A stretch of 64,000 bases of DNA, taken from assembly GCF_009720735.1 (NCBI RefSeq), contig NZ_WNKU01000008.1, forward strand, positions 1 through 64,000. The letters run 5' to 3'. Below are positions 52,922 through 62,463 of the stretch, piece by piece. Source of the DNA: Heliobacterium mobile. GTDB taxonomy: Bacteria; Bacillota; Desulfitobacteriia; Heliobacteriales; Heliobacteriaceae. Position numbers and translations under genes: made by a program. Numbering within the stretch: the stretch's first letter is position 1; every line of letters starts with the position of its first letter. Under the pieces are notes generated by a model. It searched no databases. It was given only the letters and a program-made list of their open reading frames with translations, and had not been told where the DNA came from.

Positions 52922-54007
52922 TTGATTTTATCATTGGGTAGGCAAGCGTTAGACTTGCTAAAACAGGCCAACTTCACGGCTCTGCAGAGCGCCCTGGGCA
53001 ACTACCTGCTTGCAGTGTTCAAGTGGGCGGCCTGTCAAGCGACGGGCTCCCCGGCTATGCAAGCCGAGGCTGTCCATAGTTTCAACGATGGTTCGGCACA
53101 GGCCGCCGTTTTTCTCGGTTCTGTCTGCGCCGCCCGCAAACCGAATCCCTCATTCCCCAACGGTTTCGGCCGTCTGTCCAACCTGATCGTACTTTTTGTA
53201 GCCATCTTCATGGGAATAAACGCCGTTAAAACGATTCAACATGGTTATCAGGCTATTTTTCTCCATCCTGCAGCGACTACGGTCAGTGGTTTCTGGTGGA
53301 ACCAGGCCGTTCTAGCCGCCTCTTTACTTGTCGACGGCTATGTGTTATACCAGGCCATGAAAGACATCGGTCAAGAGGCCGAATCAGAGGCCCGAGGAAT
53401 CGCTTTGATCAAATTGTCTTTCGAAAAGTACCACTTAGCTTCTCCTGAAACTCGTCTCGTCTTCTTCGAGGACTTACTCGCTACCGTTGCCATCGTCATC
53501 GCTAGCACCGGCATTACCTTGACCTATCTAGATATCTTTCCTTGGGGGGACGGATTGGCCGGATTAATCATCGGGGTATTGCTGTTTGGCATCGCTGTAA
53601 AAGTCGCTTGGGAGAATATAAAGGGTCTCATCGGTTTTACAGCACCAGTAGAGGTGGTCGATGAAATCGCTGATACCATCATGAAAGTCGACGGTGTTGA
53701 GGACGTCTATGAACTAGATGTGGTCCAAGAAGGTTCTTATCTGGATGTAGATGGAACCATCGAACTGCCGGAACACATGTCCGTCGCTCAAGCTGAAGAC
53801 GTGAAATATGAAATCGAAAATCGTTTGAAAAAAATCTACCCCAATATTCACAATGTAACGCTGAATATTCAAGAGGACGATGCATTGAGCCGTTGGGGTT
53901 CTCGGGAATATGGCCGACTCCGCCGAAAAAGATCAACTGGCAAAAACGATTCCTTTCATTCGTCTCACCAAAGCTGTGAAGATACAGGCACGGCGGCGGC
54001 CAGTTAG
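52922..54007 (+). CDS. Cation diffusion facilitator family transporter
   Basis: 361 residues. TTG 52922 lies two bases after AGGAG; TTG 52934 is also possible. Membrane helices with the metal-site patterns AEAVHSFNDGSAQAAVFLG (HxxxD) and FFEDLLATVAIVIAS (ExxD/ExxxA); the usual DxxxD is HSFND and EDLL-A here, as in the Zn/Mn-type subgroup. The C-terminal ferredoxin-like domain (VDGVEDVYELDVVQEG, VAQAEDVKYEIENRLKKIYP) fits CDF. It exports a divalent metal such as zinc or manganese. A terminator follows at 54101. Confidence 0.9.
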   Translation: MILSLGRQALDLLKQANFTALQSALGNYLLAVFKWAACQATGSPAMQAEAVHSFNDGSAQAAVFLGSVCAARKPNPSFPNGFGRLSNLIVLFVAIFMGINAVKTIQHGYQAIFLHPAATTVSGFWWNQAVLAASLLVDGYVLYQAMKDIGQEAESEARGIALIKLSFEKYHLASPETRLVFFEDLLATVAIVIASTGITLTYLDIFPWGDGLAGLIIGVLLFGIAVKVAWENIKGLIGFTAPVEVVDEIADTIMKVDGVEDVYELDVVQEGSYLDVDGTIELPEHMSVAQAEDVKYEIENRLKKIYPNIHNVTLNIQEDDALSRWGSREYGRLRRKRSTGKNDSFHSSHQSCEDTGTAAAS

Positions 54008-54100
54008 TTCATCCCCGACCATGATGTGGAATCGTCCCCATTGATTCATTGGATGACCTCTTTTTTGCGAAAATCAACCGCTACAAGTATGAAAGTGTGC

Positions 54101-54142
54101 TTAAGGGCGCCCATCCTTACAAAGGAGAGGCGCCCTTGCTTA
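54101..54142 (+). terminator. Rho-independent terminator of the CDF gene
   Basis: AAGGGCGCC and GGCGCCCTT arms, 17-base loop, T-rich tail. Confidence 0.8.
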
Positions 54143-54203
54143 TTTTTGGAAAAAAGCATCAGCGGCCTTCTCTACTCATAATCCTGTAGTGGAGGTGACG
54201 CCA

Positions 54204-54362
54204 ATGAAACATATCGGGAAGAATGGTACCTACATTGGCAAGCAAACTCTGTTACGTTACAGCGACGAGAATGCAGCACTTGAACCGTACAAAGAGAAGG
54301 ATGAACAAAATGACGGAGGTCATCCCGAACAATCTAATACAAAAAATACGACCCCTTCATAA
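54204..54362 (+). CDS. 52-residue hypothetical protein
   Basis: ATG 54204 behind a perfect GGAGGTGACGCC, TAA at 54362, with a terminator 40 bases on. The sequence is polar and basic then acidic (MKHIGKNGTYIGKQTLLRYS, later KEKDEQNDGGHPEQ). Not recognised. The strong ribosome binding site and the terminator make it a likely real gene. Confidence 0.7.
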   Translation: MKHIGKNGTYIGKQTLLRYSDENAALEPYKEKDEQNDGGHPEQSNTKNTTPS

Positions 54363-54401
54363 AATGAATCTCGATTCAACCGAATGTTTCCATAACGCCA
54401 C

Positions 54402-54432
54402 TCCCAGCCCCTTCGGCTGGGTTTAAATTTTC
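54402..54432 (+). terminator. Rho-independent terminator
   Basis: CCCAGCC-CCTTC-GGCTGGG, followed by TTTAAATTTT. Confidence 0.85.
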
Positions 54433-54451
54433 AATAGGAGGCGCGCCAGGA

Positions 54452-56005
54452 ATGATATTGGTGGCAAAACGAAGATGGGTATTGGCTATAGCAGCAATCA
54501 TCCTTGCCGCGATCGGATCAGGCTTATATTGGTACCTCCGTTCCAGTCCCTCTCCCCCGCCCTCGGAAGAACCGGTGGCTCATCCTCCCCTCCACGGAAA
54601 AAAAATCCTCATCGATGTGGGCCATGGCGGAATCGACGGCGGTGCGAATACCAAAGACGGAACCTTAGAAAAGACGATCAATCTTCATGTATCCTTAGCC
54701 CTCAAGCAAGCGATCGAAAAACGAGGCGGCGAAGTCGTCGTCAACCGCGAGACGGATCAAGATTTAAGCAACCTCCCCCCCAATGATCCTCGCCGTTACC
54801 GTACCGACTTGAACAACCGTATTGACTGGGCCAATCAAAATAAGGGAGACTTGTTGCTGAGCCTACATATGAACTCTTCCAGCAGTCCCAATGTACGCGG
54901 TGCCATTCTGCTCTATCATCCCCAAGAGCCGCATACGCCCCAATCGAAAGAATTAGCTCTTGTCTTACAAAAAGAACTGAACAGTTTCTATTCAGAACAG
55001 GCAAAAAAAGGAGAAGTATACCGCCATCAGCCTGTATCCGGTGATTATTATGTATTGGAGTACACGAAACTGCCGTCGGTGATCGTCGAAATGGGCTTCA
55101 TCACCAACGATAATGACCGGACTTTATTCGGGCAAAAGAATTTTCAAGATGCCATTGCTGAACGAATCGCCGAAGGGGTCGTTCGCTATTTCTCGAAAGA
55201 TCCGGCCCAAAAGACGATGACCGATGAATTGTCGACGGAAGAGATTCCAGAGATTCTGAACGTCGATAGTCCCATGGAACCGCTCACATCGACCGTATCC
55301 ACAAACACGTCTCAAGGAAAAAAAGGAAAACTGGCCATCATCATCGACGATTTTGGCAACCATGCCAGTGGTGTTGATCGGTTCTTCTCCATCAATCGTC
55401 CGCTGACGATGGCCATCATGCCCTTTTTTGAAGACTCGAAAGAATTAGCTGCCCGTGCCTATACCTTAGGTTTTGAGGTGATGGTACATATGCCGATGGA
55501 ATCGAACCAAGTGCCTGTCACGTGGCATGGCCCTCGTTACATCGCTAAAGGTATGAGTCACGAAGACGTAAAAAACATCCTCGATGACGCAAAAAGCATC
55601 ATGCCTTTCGCTATCGGTGTGAATAACCATATGGGGGTTGGCGTAAGCCAAGATAAGACTTCCGCCCGGTTTACCCTGGAGGAAATCAAAAAGCACCAGT
55701 GGATTTTTGTTGACAGCCGGACCACCGATGAGTCGGTCTTCCCGAGTCTGGCTAAGGAAGTGAAAGTTCCCTTTTTACAGCGAAATGTCTTTTTGGACCA
55801 CAATAAAGACGGCTCCCTTGAATACGTCAAACAACAGTTGTTGGAAGCAGGAAAAATGGCTCTCCAAAAGGGCCAGGCAATCGCGATTGGACACGTAGGT
55901 GGTCAAGGGCCTTACACCGCACAGGCAATTCAAGAGATGATTTCTCCACTAGAGAAAATGGGCGTGGAATTTGTTTTTGTATCGGATCTTTTGAATTCAC
56001 CCTAG
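54452..56005 (+). CDS. N-acetylmuramoyl-L-alanine amidase fused to divergent polysaccharide deacetylase
   Basis: 517 residues, ATG behind AATAGGAGGCGCGCCAGGA. N-terminal membrane anchor (VLAIAAIILAAIGSGLYWYL). Residues about 50-250: Amidase_3 with zinc ligands in LIDVGHGGIDGG (His), DGTLEKTINL (Glu), LLSLHMNSS (His) and the catalytic Glu in VIVEMGFI. Residues about 290-515: divergent polysaccharide deacetylase (DUF610/YibQ type): KLAIIIDDFGNH, TMAIMPFF, EVMVHMPMES, IGVNNHMGVG, FVDSRTT and AIAIGHVG. It would cut the stem peptide from peptidoglycan and act on a glycan, in sporulation or cell separation. Joining both in one chain is the unusual part. Confidence 0.93.
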   Translation: MILVAKRRWVLAIAAIILAAIGSGLYWYLRSSPSPPPSEEPVAHPPLHGKKILIDVGHGGIDGGANTKDGTLEKTINLHVSLALKQAIEKRGGEVVVNRETDQDLSNLPPNDPRRYRTDLNNRIDWANQNKGDLLLSLHMNSSSSPNVRGAILLYHPQEPHTPQSKELALVLQKELNSFYSEQAKKGEVYRHQPVSGDYYVLEYTKLPSVIVEMGFITNDNDRTLFGQKNFQDAIAERIAEGVVRYFSKDPAQKTMTDELSTEEIPEILNVDSPMEPLTSTVSTNTSQGKKGKLAIIIDDFGNHASGVDRFFSINRPLTMAIMPFFEDSKELAARAYTLGFEVMVHMPMESNQVPVTWHGPRYIAKGMSHEDVKNILDDAKSIMPFAIGVNNHMGVGVSQDKTSARFTLEEIKKHQWIFVDSRTTDESVFPSLAKEVKVPFLQRNVFLDHNKDGSLEYVKQQLLEAGKMALQKGQAIAIGHVGGQGPYTAQAIQEMISPLEKMGVEFVFVSDLLNSP

Positions 56006-56110
56006 CGGAAATAAGATGAGTTATAAAATTATCGGAGCAGCAGGAAAACCTTCCATGGAAACCGAACTTTTGGGCAGATTATGTAATAAGGAGCACAAGG
56101 AGGACCTCAT

Positions 56111-56614
56111 ATGTTCACTTCTCTGCCTGAGTTCTATCAAGTCTGGCGTTCCGAATCGGAAGGAACCCTGCGAATTTTCAACGCTCTAACAGACCTTTCG
56201 CTGCAACAGTCTGTCACCGCTCAAGATCGCACCTTAGGACGCATCGCCTGGCACATCGTAACGACGATTCCAGAGATGATGACTCGAACAGGATTGGAGT
56301 TCTCCTCCGTCGACCCCGAATCTCCTGTCCCCGCTACTGCCCAGGAAATCATTGATGCCTATAAGCAAACCAGTCAGAACCTACTGTCCTCTATGGAGCG
56401 TTCTTGGACGGACGACAGGCTTCAAGAAGAGCGAAATCTATATGGAGAGTCATGGAAGAATAGCTTCACCTTACAGGTGCTAATCAACCATCAGATTCAT
56501 CACCGGGGGCAGATGACCGTTTTGATGCGTCAAGCCGGTCTATCTGTTCCCGGAATCTATGGTCCTTCCCGGGAAGAATGGAGTCAATACGGGATGGAAA
56601 CACCGGAACTATAG
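56111..56614 (+). CDS. DinB family protein
   Basis: 167 residues, ATG behind ACAAGGAGGACCTCAT. Four-helix DinB fold with its three His metal ligands: the first in GRIAWHIV and the other two in INHQIHHRGQMTVLMRQAG. DinB-like proteins include thiol transferases for bacillithiol or mycothiol. The function is unknown. A strong terminator follows. Confidence 0.9.
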   Translation: MFTSLPEFYQVWRSESEGTLRIFNALTDLSLQQSVTAQDRTLGRIAWHIVTTIPEMMTRTGLEFSSVDPESPVPATAQEIIDAYKQTSQNLLSSMERSWTDDRLQEERNLYGESWKNSFTLQVLINHQIHHRGQMTVLMRQAGLSVPGIYGPSREEWSQYGMETPEL

Positions 56615-56637
56615 CGAACCGCCCTATAGCGGAGTCG

Positions 56638-56677
56638 AAAGAAGCCGGCCCTTTTTGGGGGCCGGCTTCTTTCGTAT
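56638..56677. terminator. Strong hairpin terminator
   Basis: GAAAGAAGCCGGCCC and GGGCCGGCTTCTTTC with a T/G loop. Confidence 0.85.
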
Positions 56678-56739
56678 GGTTTCTCAAAAGGTTGTACAGG
56701 ATAAGCGTAATGAAATCGATGTGAAAGGAGATTATTGGG

Positions 56740-57231
56740 TTGCAACGAGAAAATTTAGGGATTTTGTGGTTACTCGTTCGGCTTTGGCTAGGCTATGAAT
56801 GGTTATCATCAGGTTTGGAGAAAGTCGGGAACCCTGCATGGACGGGAGCAGGTGCTGGTACAGCCGTAACAGGATTTTTGAAAGGCGCCATCGCCAAGGC
56901 GGCTGAAGGGGCTCATCCGGAAGTTCATGGTTGGTACGCCAATTTAATCAACAGTATCGCCTTGCCTAACGCCAAGCTCTTTTCCTACCTCGTTGCTTAC
57001 GGTGAAGTACTCGTGGGCATTGCCTTAGTTCTTGGCTTATTTACTACTTTCGCCGCCCTTGTAGGCGCCTTTATGAATCTAAATTACCTCTGGGCGGGTA
57101 CTTCAAGCACCAATCCGGAGATGCTTGTCTTACAACTGCTCCTGCTCACTGCGGGGCCTGTTGCTGGCATCATCGGTTTAGATCGATTTATTCTGCCAGT
57201 CCTTCGTCAACGATTCCAAAATAAACAGTAA
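56740..57231 (+). CDS. DoxX family membrane protein
   Basis: 163 residues from TTG 56740, nine bases after AAAGGAG. Four membrane helices; [22 protein letters not shown] at the start is the DoxX pattern, and [23 protein letters not shown] follows. In thiosulfate:quinone oxidoreductases DoxX/DoxD is the membrane subunit; in most bacteria the role is unknown. Confidence 0.88.
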   Translation: MQRENLGILWLLVRLWLGYEWLSSGLEKVGNPAWTGAGAGTAVTGFLKGAIAKAAEGAHPEVHGWYANLINSIALPNAKLFSYLVAYGEVLVGIALVLGLFTTFAALVGAFMNLNYLWAGTSSTNPEMLVLQLLLLTAGPVAGIIGLDRFILPVLRQRFQNKQ

Positions 57232-57249
57232 AAGCTACGCAACCATATT

Positions 57250-57281
57250 CGGGGATTTTTACATCCCCCTTTTTTAATTTT
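57250..57281 (+). terminator. Rho-independent terminator of the DoxX gene
   Basis: GGGGAT-TTTTAC-ATCCCC, followed by CTTTTTT. Confidence 0.8.
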
Positions 57282-57374
57282 TATACTATTAGTGAAAAAG
57301 GGATCTATGAAACTAATGTCGAAAAAGTTACATATAGATCGAATACGGTGTTTCCGGTGGAGGGAATACAGCGA

Positions 57375-58232
57375 ATGAACTTAAGCGAACGGGTAGCCTT
57401 TGAATTAGTTGATTTCATCTTAGAACAGACAGGTTTCGATACGATTGTCTGCGATCCAAGTGGTCGTATTATTGCCGACTCAAAACGCAGCCGAGTCGGC
57501 ATCATCCATATGGGTTCCCAAAGAATTATGAATAGCAATATAGATAGATACCCCGTTACTGCCGAAGAAGTGGCAAAATCCAATGGAACCTTAAAAGTGG
57601 GAATCAATCTGGCTGTTAAATTTAACGGTCAAAAGATTGGCACTTTTGGTATTGCTGGAACGATAGAAATAGTAGAGCCCGTTGCTAAAATCGCTTCAGG
57701 CCTGTTGACAAAGATGCTCCAAGACGAATCGACGAAGATCACCTTGCAGTCGGTTATCCAAGAAATGACCCAGGCGGTTGAAACAGCAGCCGCTTCGATC
57801 GAAGAGCTCTCCGCATCATCTCAAGAGTTGGCGGCGAACAGCCAATCTTTAAACCATATCTCCGAAGAAGCGTTGACTCATGTCAAGGCTACCGCGAACA
57901 TCATTGGATTCATCCAGCGAATCGCCAATCAGACCAAACTGCTGGGCTTAAACGCTTCCATCGAGGCTGCCCGGGCCGGTGAACAGGGACGGGGCTTCGC
58001 CGTCGTGGCCAATGAAGTGGGGAAGTTAGCCGAGGAAAGCGGTACGTCAGCCCGAGAAATAAATCAAATTTTAGCACAATTTAAAGAGAATATCAGTAAG
58101 GTAACTGTGGGGGCCCAGCAAAACAACACCGTCGCCGAGGAGCAGTCACGGGCCACTCAGGAAATCGCAGAAATGGTCGATTCGCTTAATTTTATCTCGG
58201 AAAAGCTCTCCAGGTTAGCTTCCCATTTGTAA
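57375..58232 (+). CDS. Soluble chemoreceptor with sugar-diacid-recognition-like sensor
   Basis: 285 residues from ATG 57375, nine bases after GGTGGAGGG; the upstream GTG at 57348 has no such site. N-terminal domain (about 10-120) resembles the diacid recognition domain of CdaR-type regulators: [27 protein letters not shown], and [26 protein letters not shown]. The short signalling half has [42 protein letters not shown]. No membrane segment. It is the intact match for the broken receptor at 6471. Confidence 0.88.
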   Translation: MNLSERVAFELVDFILEQTGFDTIVCDPSGRIIADSKRSRVGIIHMGSQRIMNSNIDRYPVTAEEVAKSNGTLKVGINLAVKFNGQKIGTFGIAGTIEIVEPVAKIASGLLTKMLQDESTKITLQSVIQEMTQAVETAAASIEELSASSQELAANSQSLNHISEEALTHVKATANIIGFIQRIANQTKLLGLNASIEAARAGEQGRGFAVVANEVGKLAEESGTSAREINQILAQFKENISKVTVGAQQNNTVAEEQSRATQEIAEMVDSLNFISEKLSRLASHL

Positions 58233-58244
58233 ATCGTTAACACA

Positions 58245-58288
58245 AAAAAAGCGAAGGATGGAGTCCTGTACCATCCTTCGCTTTCATA
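58245..58288. terminator. Bidirectional terminator
   Basis: AAAGCGAAGGATGG and CCATCCTTCGCTTT, nine-base loop. Shared by the chemoreceptor and the converging CBS gene. Confidence 0.85.
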
Positions 58289-58306
58289 TGCCCGTGTTTT
58301 TCTGTA

Positions 58307-58738
58307 CTACATCAATGGCCGTGCTGGTTCCGATATTTCGGATAGGGCGTCTCCGGCTTCATTTTGGAAGATATTCGTCACCGCTAAGTCACCTAGGGCA
58401 ACAATACCTACCAAGCGTTCCTTCTCGACTACCGGGAGCCGTCGAATCTGCCGCTCTGCCATCAAATCTGCCGCTGCATGGACATCCATATCGGGGCTAG
58501 CAGTTATAGGATCCGAAGTCATGGCAGCGTTAACCTGCGTGTTCTGAGGATCCTGCCCCTGAGCCACCACCCGTAAGACGATGTCTCGGTCGGTGATCAT
58601 GCCAATACATTTATCCCCCTGTACCACAGGCACAGCGCCTACATCGAGCTGCTTCATGATTTTGGCCGCTTCGATGACGCTCTTGTCTGAGGAAATGGAG
58701 GTAATGTCCTGGGTCATTATTTCACGTAAGGGTCGCAC
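58307..58738 (-). CDS. CBS-domain pair protein
   Basis: 143 residues from GTG 58738 behind GAGGAGGGATAGCTGA. Two CBS units: DKSVIEAAKIMKQLDVGAVPVV to GMITDRDIVLRVVAQG, and DMDVHAAADLMAERQIRRLPVV to LVGIVALGDLAV. CBS pairs bind adenyl nucleotides. It stands alone and its target is unknown. Confidence 0.92.
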   Translation of the reverse strand: MRPLREIMTQDITSISSDKSVIEAAKIMKQLDVGAVPVVQGDKCIGMITDRDIVLRVVAQGQDPQNTQVNAAMTSDPITASPDMDVHAAADLMAERQIRRLPVVEKERLVGIVALGDLAVTNIFQNEAGDALSEISEPARPLM

Positions 58739-58890
58739 TCAGCTATCCCTCCTCCAGCATACTTCTTCTGTTGCATCAGATAGCATGTCTCGATTGGAGG
58801 ACTTTTATCCCTGATAGCCGTTGGAGGAATTATCCATTGTTCTGTATTGCAACCGTATACATGCGAAAAAATGTGGTTTTCAGCTACAGT

Positions 58891-60207
58891 TTAAGACAGA
58901 CGCTCCAAGGCACGGCGACCGATATCCTTCCGGTAGTGAGCACCATCAAAACAGACGTTACCCACTTGACGGTAAGCGAGTTCAATCGCTTCTCGAATCC
59001 CTTGAGCTTTGGCAGTCACGCCTAATACTCGTCCGCCCGTCGTCACGACATGGTCGCCTTTTTGCGCCGTACCCGCGTGGAAAACTTCGACTCCTGCGAT
59101 GGGATTGTCAAGTCCGGTGATGAAATTTCCTTTTTCGTAGTCACCAGGATAACCCTTGGCAGACATGACCACACAGACGGCGGCGTCAGTGCTCCAGGAA
59201 ATGGCTTGTTGATCGAGCCGTTTCTCCAATATGGCTTCGATAATGTCAACGAGGTCTGTATCGAGACGCATGAGCACCGGTTGTGTTTCCGGGTCGCCGA
59301 AACGGGCGTTGTATTCGAGCACTTTGGGGCCTTCAGCGGTGATCATTAAGCCGGCATAGAGAACACCGCTGTAGGGGCGCCCTTCTGCCTTCATGGCTTC
59401 TACCGTCGGTTTTAAGATGCTCTCTTGGACTTGCTGGGCCAGTTCTTCCGTATAAACCGGCGCCGGTGAGTACGCTCCCATACCGCCCGTGTTCGGTCCT
59501 TCGTCATTGTCAAAGATGCGCTTGTGATCTTGCGCCGAAACCATGGGGATTACATGGTCACCATCAGTGAAGGCGAGGATACTGACCTCTTCGCCTTCCA
59601 TAAATTCTTCAATGACGACACGGCTGCCAGCGGAACCGAAGGCATTCCCCTCCAACATGGAGCGGACCGCTTCTTTCGCTTCTGTCACATCTTTAGCCAC
59701 GATGACCCCTTTACCGGCGGCTAGGCCATCAGCTTTCACTACACAAGGAGACCCAGCGATAGTTTTCCGGGCGGCTAACTCGTCGACAAAAGCCAGCGCA
59801 GGTTCTACCTCAGTGAAAACGCCGTAAGAGGCCGTAGGAATCCCATACTTTTGCATCAGATCCTTGGAGAAAGCTTTACTTCCCTCAATCTCAGCGGCTT
59901 TTTGAGTAGGTCCGAAGATCGGCATTTCATGATCGTTGAATACGTCAACAATCCCGGCAGACAAGGGCGCTTCCGGTCCGACAACGGTCAAATCGATCCG
60001 TTTTTCCCAGGCAAAGGTCAGAAGGCCCGTGACATCATCGGCTTTGATATTGACACACTTAGCGATTTTTTCGATTCCAGCATTACCAGGAGCACAGTAG
60101 ACTTCAGACACACGAGGGCTCTGGCGTAATTTCCATACCAGGGCATGTTCCCGTCCACCGCCGCCGACAACGAGGACTTTTAATCCGTTTGGTTTTAGTT
60201 TCTTCAA
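58891..60207 (-). CDS. purD: Phosphoribosylamine-glycine ligase
   Basis: 438 residues from TTG 60207, eight bases after GGGGG and 16 bases after the purH stop; the frame is open to 60303 inside purH, which is not a real start. ATP-grasp enzyme: VLVVGGGGREHALVWKL, CAPGNAGI, VVGPEAPL, SKAFSKDLMQKYGIPTA, VVKADGLAAGKGV, and the metal Glu/Asn in EYNARFGDPETQ. It makes GAR from phosphoribosylamine and glycine. Last gene of the operon. Confidence 0.97.
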   Translation of the reverse strand: MKKLKPNGLKVLVVGGGGREHALVWKLRQSPRVSEVYCAPGNAGIEKIAKCVNIKADDVTGLLTFAWEKRIDLTVVGPEAPLSAGIVDVFNDHEMPIFGPTQKAAEIEGSKAFSKDLMQKYGIPTASYGVFTEVEPALAFVDELAARKTIAGSPCVVKADGLAAGKGVIVAKDVTEAKEAVRSMLEGNAFGSAGSRVVIEEFMEGEEVSILAFTDGDHVIPMVSAQDHKRIFDNDEGPNTGGMGAYSPAPVYTEELAQQVQESILKPTVEAMKAEGRPYSGVLYAGLMITAEGPKVLEYNARFGDPETQPVLMRLDTDLVDIIEAILEKRLDQQAISWSTDAAVCVVMSAKGYPGDYEKGNFITGLDNPIAGVEVFHAGTAQKGDHVVTTGGRVLGVTAKAQGIREAIELAYRQVGNVCFDGAHYRKDIGRRALERLS

Positions 60208-60223
60208 AGGGACTACCCCCGTA

Positions 60224-61795
60224 TTAGTGTTTAAAGTGACGCATACCGGTGAAGACCATAGCGAGTCCAAGGCGGTTGCAAGCCTCAATAGACTCGTCAT
60301 CATGGATCGATCCGCCCGGTTGGATGACGGCAGTGATCCCGTATCCAGCCGCCGTTTCTACTGTATCTTTAAAGGGAAAGAAGGCGTCAGAAGCTAAGAC
60401 AGCCCCTTCCGAGTCCGGTCGGCTGCTTTCCCCTTCGACCAGGCCCACCTTGGAAGCTTTCGCTTGTTCTAAAGCGATAAAGGCGGAACCGACACGGTTC
60501 ATCTGCCCGGCGCCCACGCCGATGGCTACACCGTTTTTAGCGACGACAATCGCGTTCGACTTGACGTGTTTGACCACTTTCCAAGCGAACATCAGGTCGA
60601 TCAGTTCCTCTTCTTCGGGCGCCCGTTCCGTTACTGTTTTCAGTTCTTCTGCATTCACTTGACCTTGGTCAGCATCTTGAACGAGGTACCCACCGCGGAT
60701 CTTCTTTACATCAAAGTTGGGCATTCCTGTTAAGGGACCTACTTCCATGATACGCAGATTCTTTTTCCGCTTTAATACATCCAAAGCGTCTTCATCATAA
60801 GAGGGCGCGATGATCGCTTCCATAAAGGTCTTGACGATTTCATTGGCTGTATCCACATCGACCGTGCGGTTGAGGGCGATAATCCCACCGTAGGCGGATA
60901 CAGGATCAGCCGAAAGGGCTTTTACATAAGCTTCAACCAGATCTTTCCCAATGGCCGTGCCGCAGGGGTTGTTATGCTTGATGATGGTCGCAGCCGGTTG
61001 AGCGAACTCTCGAACGAGTTCAAGAGCCGAATTTAAGTCCATGAGGTTGTTGAAGGAAAGCTCTTTGCCCCACAACTGTCTTGCCGTTCCTGCACCGGCT
61101 CCTTTAAAACCGACTTCTCGGTAGAAAGCGGCCTTTTGATGGGGGTTTTCCCCGTAGCGGAGATCCTGCACTTTTTCCACTTTCCCAGGAGCAAAGATCC
61201 CTGTGAAAGGATCCGCCTGGCCTTGCATTAGGTATGCTGCAATCGCACTGTCATATTCCGCCGTATGAGCGAAAGCTTCTTGCGCCAGTGCCCGTCGGGT
61301 CTCATCGGACAGGGCTCCCGCTGCTTTCAGCTCATCTAAGATTGAGGTATACCGGCTCGGGTTGACGACAATGGTAACGTAGGCATGATTTTTCGCCGAT
61401 GCCCGCACCATGGCCGGCCCGCCGATGTCGATATTTTCAATTGCCTCTTCCAAGGTGACATCTGGTTTGGCGATCGTCTGACGAAAAGGATAAAGGTTGA
61501 CAGCGACCACATCGATCGGAACGATAGCGTTGTCTTCCAACTGTTGTAGATGGTCAGGAGTCCGGCGAGCCAAAATGCCGCCGTGAACCTTCGGATGGAG
61601 GGTCTTCACTCGACCATCGAGGATTTCTGGAAAACCTGTAATTTCAGTCACATAAGTGACAGGAACGCCCGCCTCTTTGATGGTCTTATATGTACCACCG
61701 GTAGAGACAATCTCAAAACCGAGTTCAACTAGGCCACGGGCAAAATCGACAATTCCTGATTTGTCCGATACGCTGAGCAGGGCTCGACGTTTCAT
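60224..61795 (-). CDS. purH: Bifunctional AICAR formyltransferase / IMP cyclohydrolase
   Basis: 523 residues, full length. N-terminal [51 protein letters not shown]-terminal AICAR transformylase: [28 protein letters not shown], the KHVKSNAIV and PGGSIHDDE blocks. It does the last two steps to IMP. It lies 62 bases after purN. Confidence 0.98.
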   Translation of the reverse strand: MKRRALLSVSDKSGIVDFARGLVELGFEIVSTGGTYKTIKEAGVPVTYVTEITGFPEILDGRVKTLHPKVHGGILARRTPDHLQQLEDNAIVPIDVVAVNLYPFRQTIAKPDVTLEEAIENIDIGGPAMVRASAKNHAYVTIVVNPSRYTSILDELKAAGALSDETRRALAQEAFAHTAEYDSAIAAYLMQGQADPFTGIFAPGKVEKVQDLRYGENPHQKAAFYREVGFKGAGAGTARQLWGKELSFNNLMDLNSALELVREFAQPAATIIKHNNPCGTAIGKDLVEAYVKALSADPVSAYGGIIALNRTVDVDTANEIVKTFMEAIIAPSYDEDALDVLKRKKNLRIMEVGPLTGMPNFDVKKIRGGYLVQDADQGQVNAEELKTVTERAPEEEELIDLMFAWKVVKHVKSNAIVVAKNGVAIGVGAGQMNRVGSAFIALEQAKASKVGLVEGESSRPDSEGAVLASDAFFPFKDTVETAAGYGITAVIQPGGSIHDDESIEACNRLGLAMVFTGMRHFKH

Positions 61796-61857
61796 TACCC
61801 TTCCCCTCCACTTGTATCATTGATGTCTCATTGATAAGGTCCACCTTTATCACCGTT

Positions 61858-62463
61858 TTACCGGATAATCACTCGGCGACCTACTACGGCTAACCGTTCT
61901 TTGGCCAACAGCTGCAATGCTTCTGGCAGAAGTCGGTGTTCTTCTTTTAAAATACGTGCCGACAGAGTATCCTCACTATCATCCGGTTCCACTGGAACGA
62001 CGGCTTGCAGGATGATGGGACCAGAATCGAGGCCCTCGTCGACGAAGTGAACCGTGCAACCGGAATAGCGTACGCCATACTGAAGAGCCTGCCGCTGAGC
62101 ATGTAATCCAGGAAATGACGGGAGCAAAGCCGGGTGAATATTGACGACTCGCCAAGGAAAAGCGTCAAGCAGCTCACCCGTTACAATACGCATGTATCCG
62201 GCCAGGACGACCGTATCCACGTGGACACTTTTCAGTAGTTCAACGACCTTGCGATCGTAAACCGGTCGCTCGGGATAATCGGCAGGCGGAAGATGAACGG
62301 CTGGAATGCCCCGGGAAGCGGCCCGCTCCAAGGCATAGGCATTCTGCTTGTCCGAGATGACCATAGCCACTTGCGCGTCCAACTTCCCAGCATCGATAGC
62401 ATCTAGGACGGCTTGAAGGTTTGATCCACGGCCAGAGGCCAGCACGCCTAGTTTTAAGGTCAT
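61858..62463 (-). CDS. purN: Phosphoribosylglycinamide formyltransferase
   Basis: 201 residues. Start [21 protein letters not shown]; active site with Asn and His in [18 protein letters not shown] and the Asp of [13 protein letters not shown]. Uses 10-formyl-tetrahydrofolate. Its ATG overlaps the purM stop as ATGA. Confidence 0.98.
   Translation of the reverse strand: MTLKLGVLASGRGSNLQAVLDAIDAGKLDAQVAMVISDKQNAYALERAASRGIPAVHLPPADYPERPVYDRKVVELLKSVHVDTVVLAGYMRIVTGELLDAFPWRVVNIHPALLPSFPGLHAQRQALQYGVRYSGCTVHFVDEGLDSGPIILQAVVPVEPDDSEDTLSARILKEEHRLLPEALQLLAKERLAVVGRRVIIR

Noticed and set aside
60208-60303. Upstream extension of purD into purH
   Set aside because: PurD homology starts at the TTG-led block; the extra 32 codons are antisense-free overlap with purH coding sequence in another frame and have no family support.
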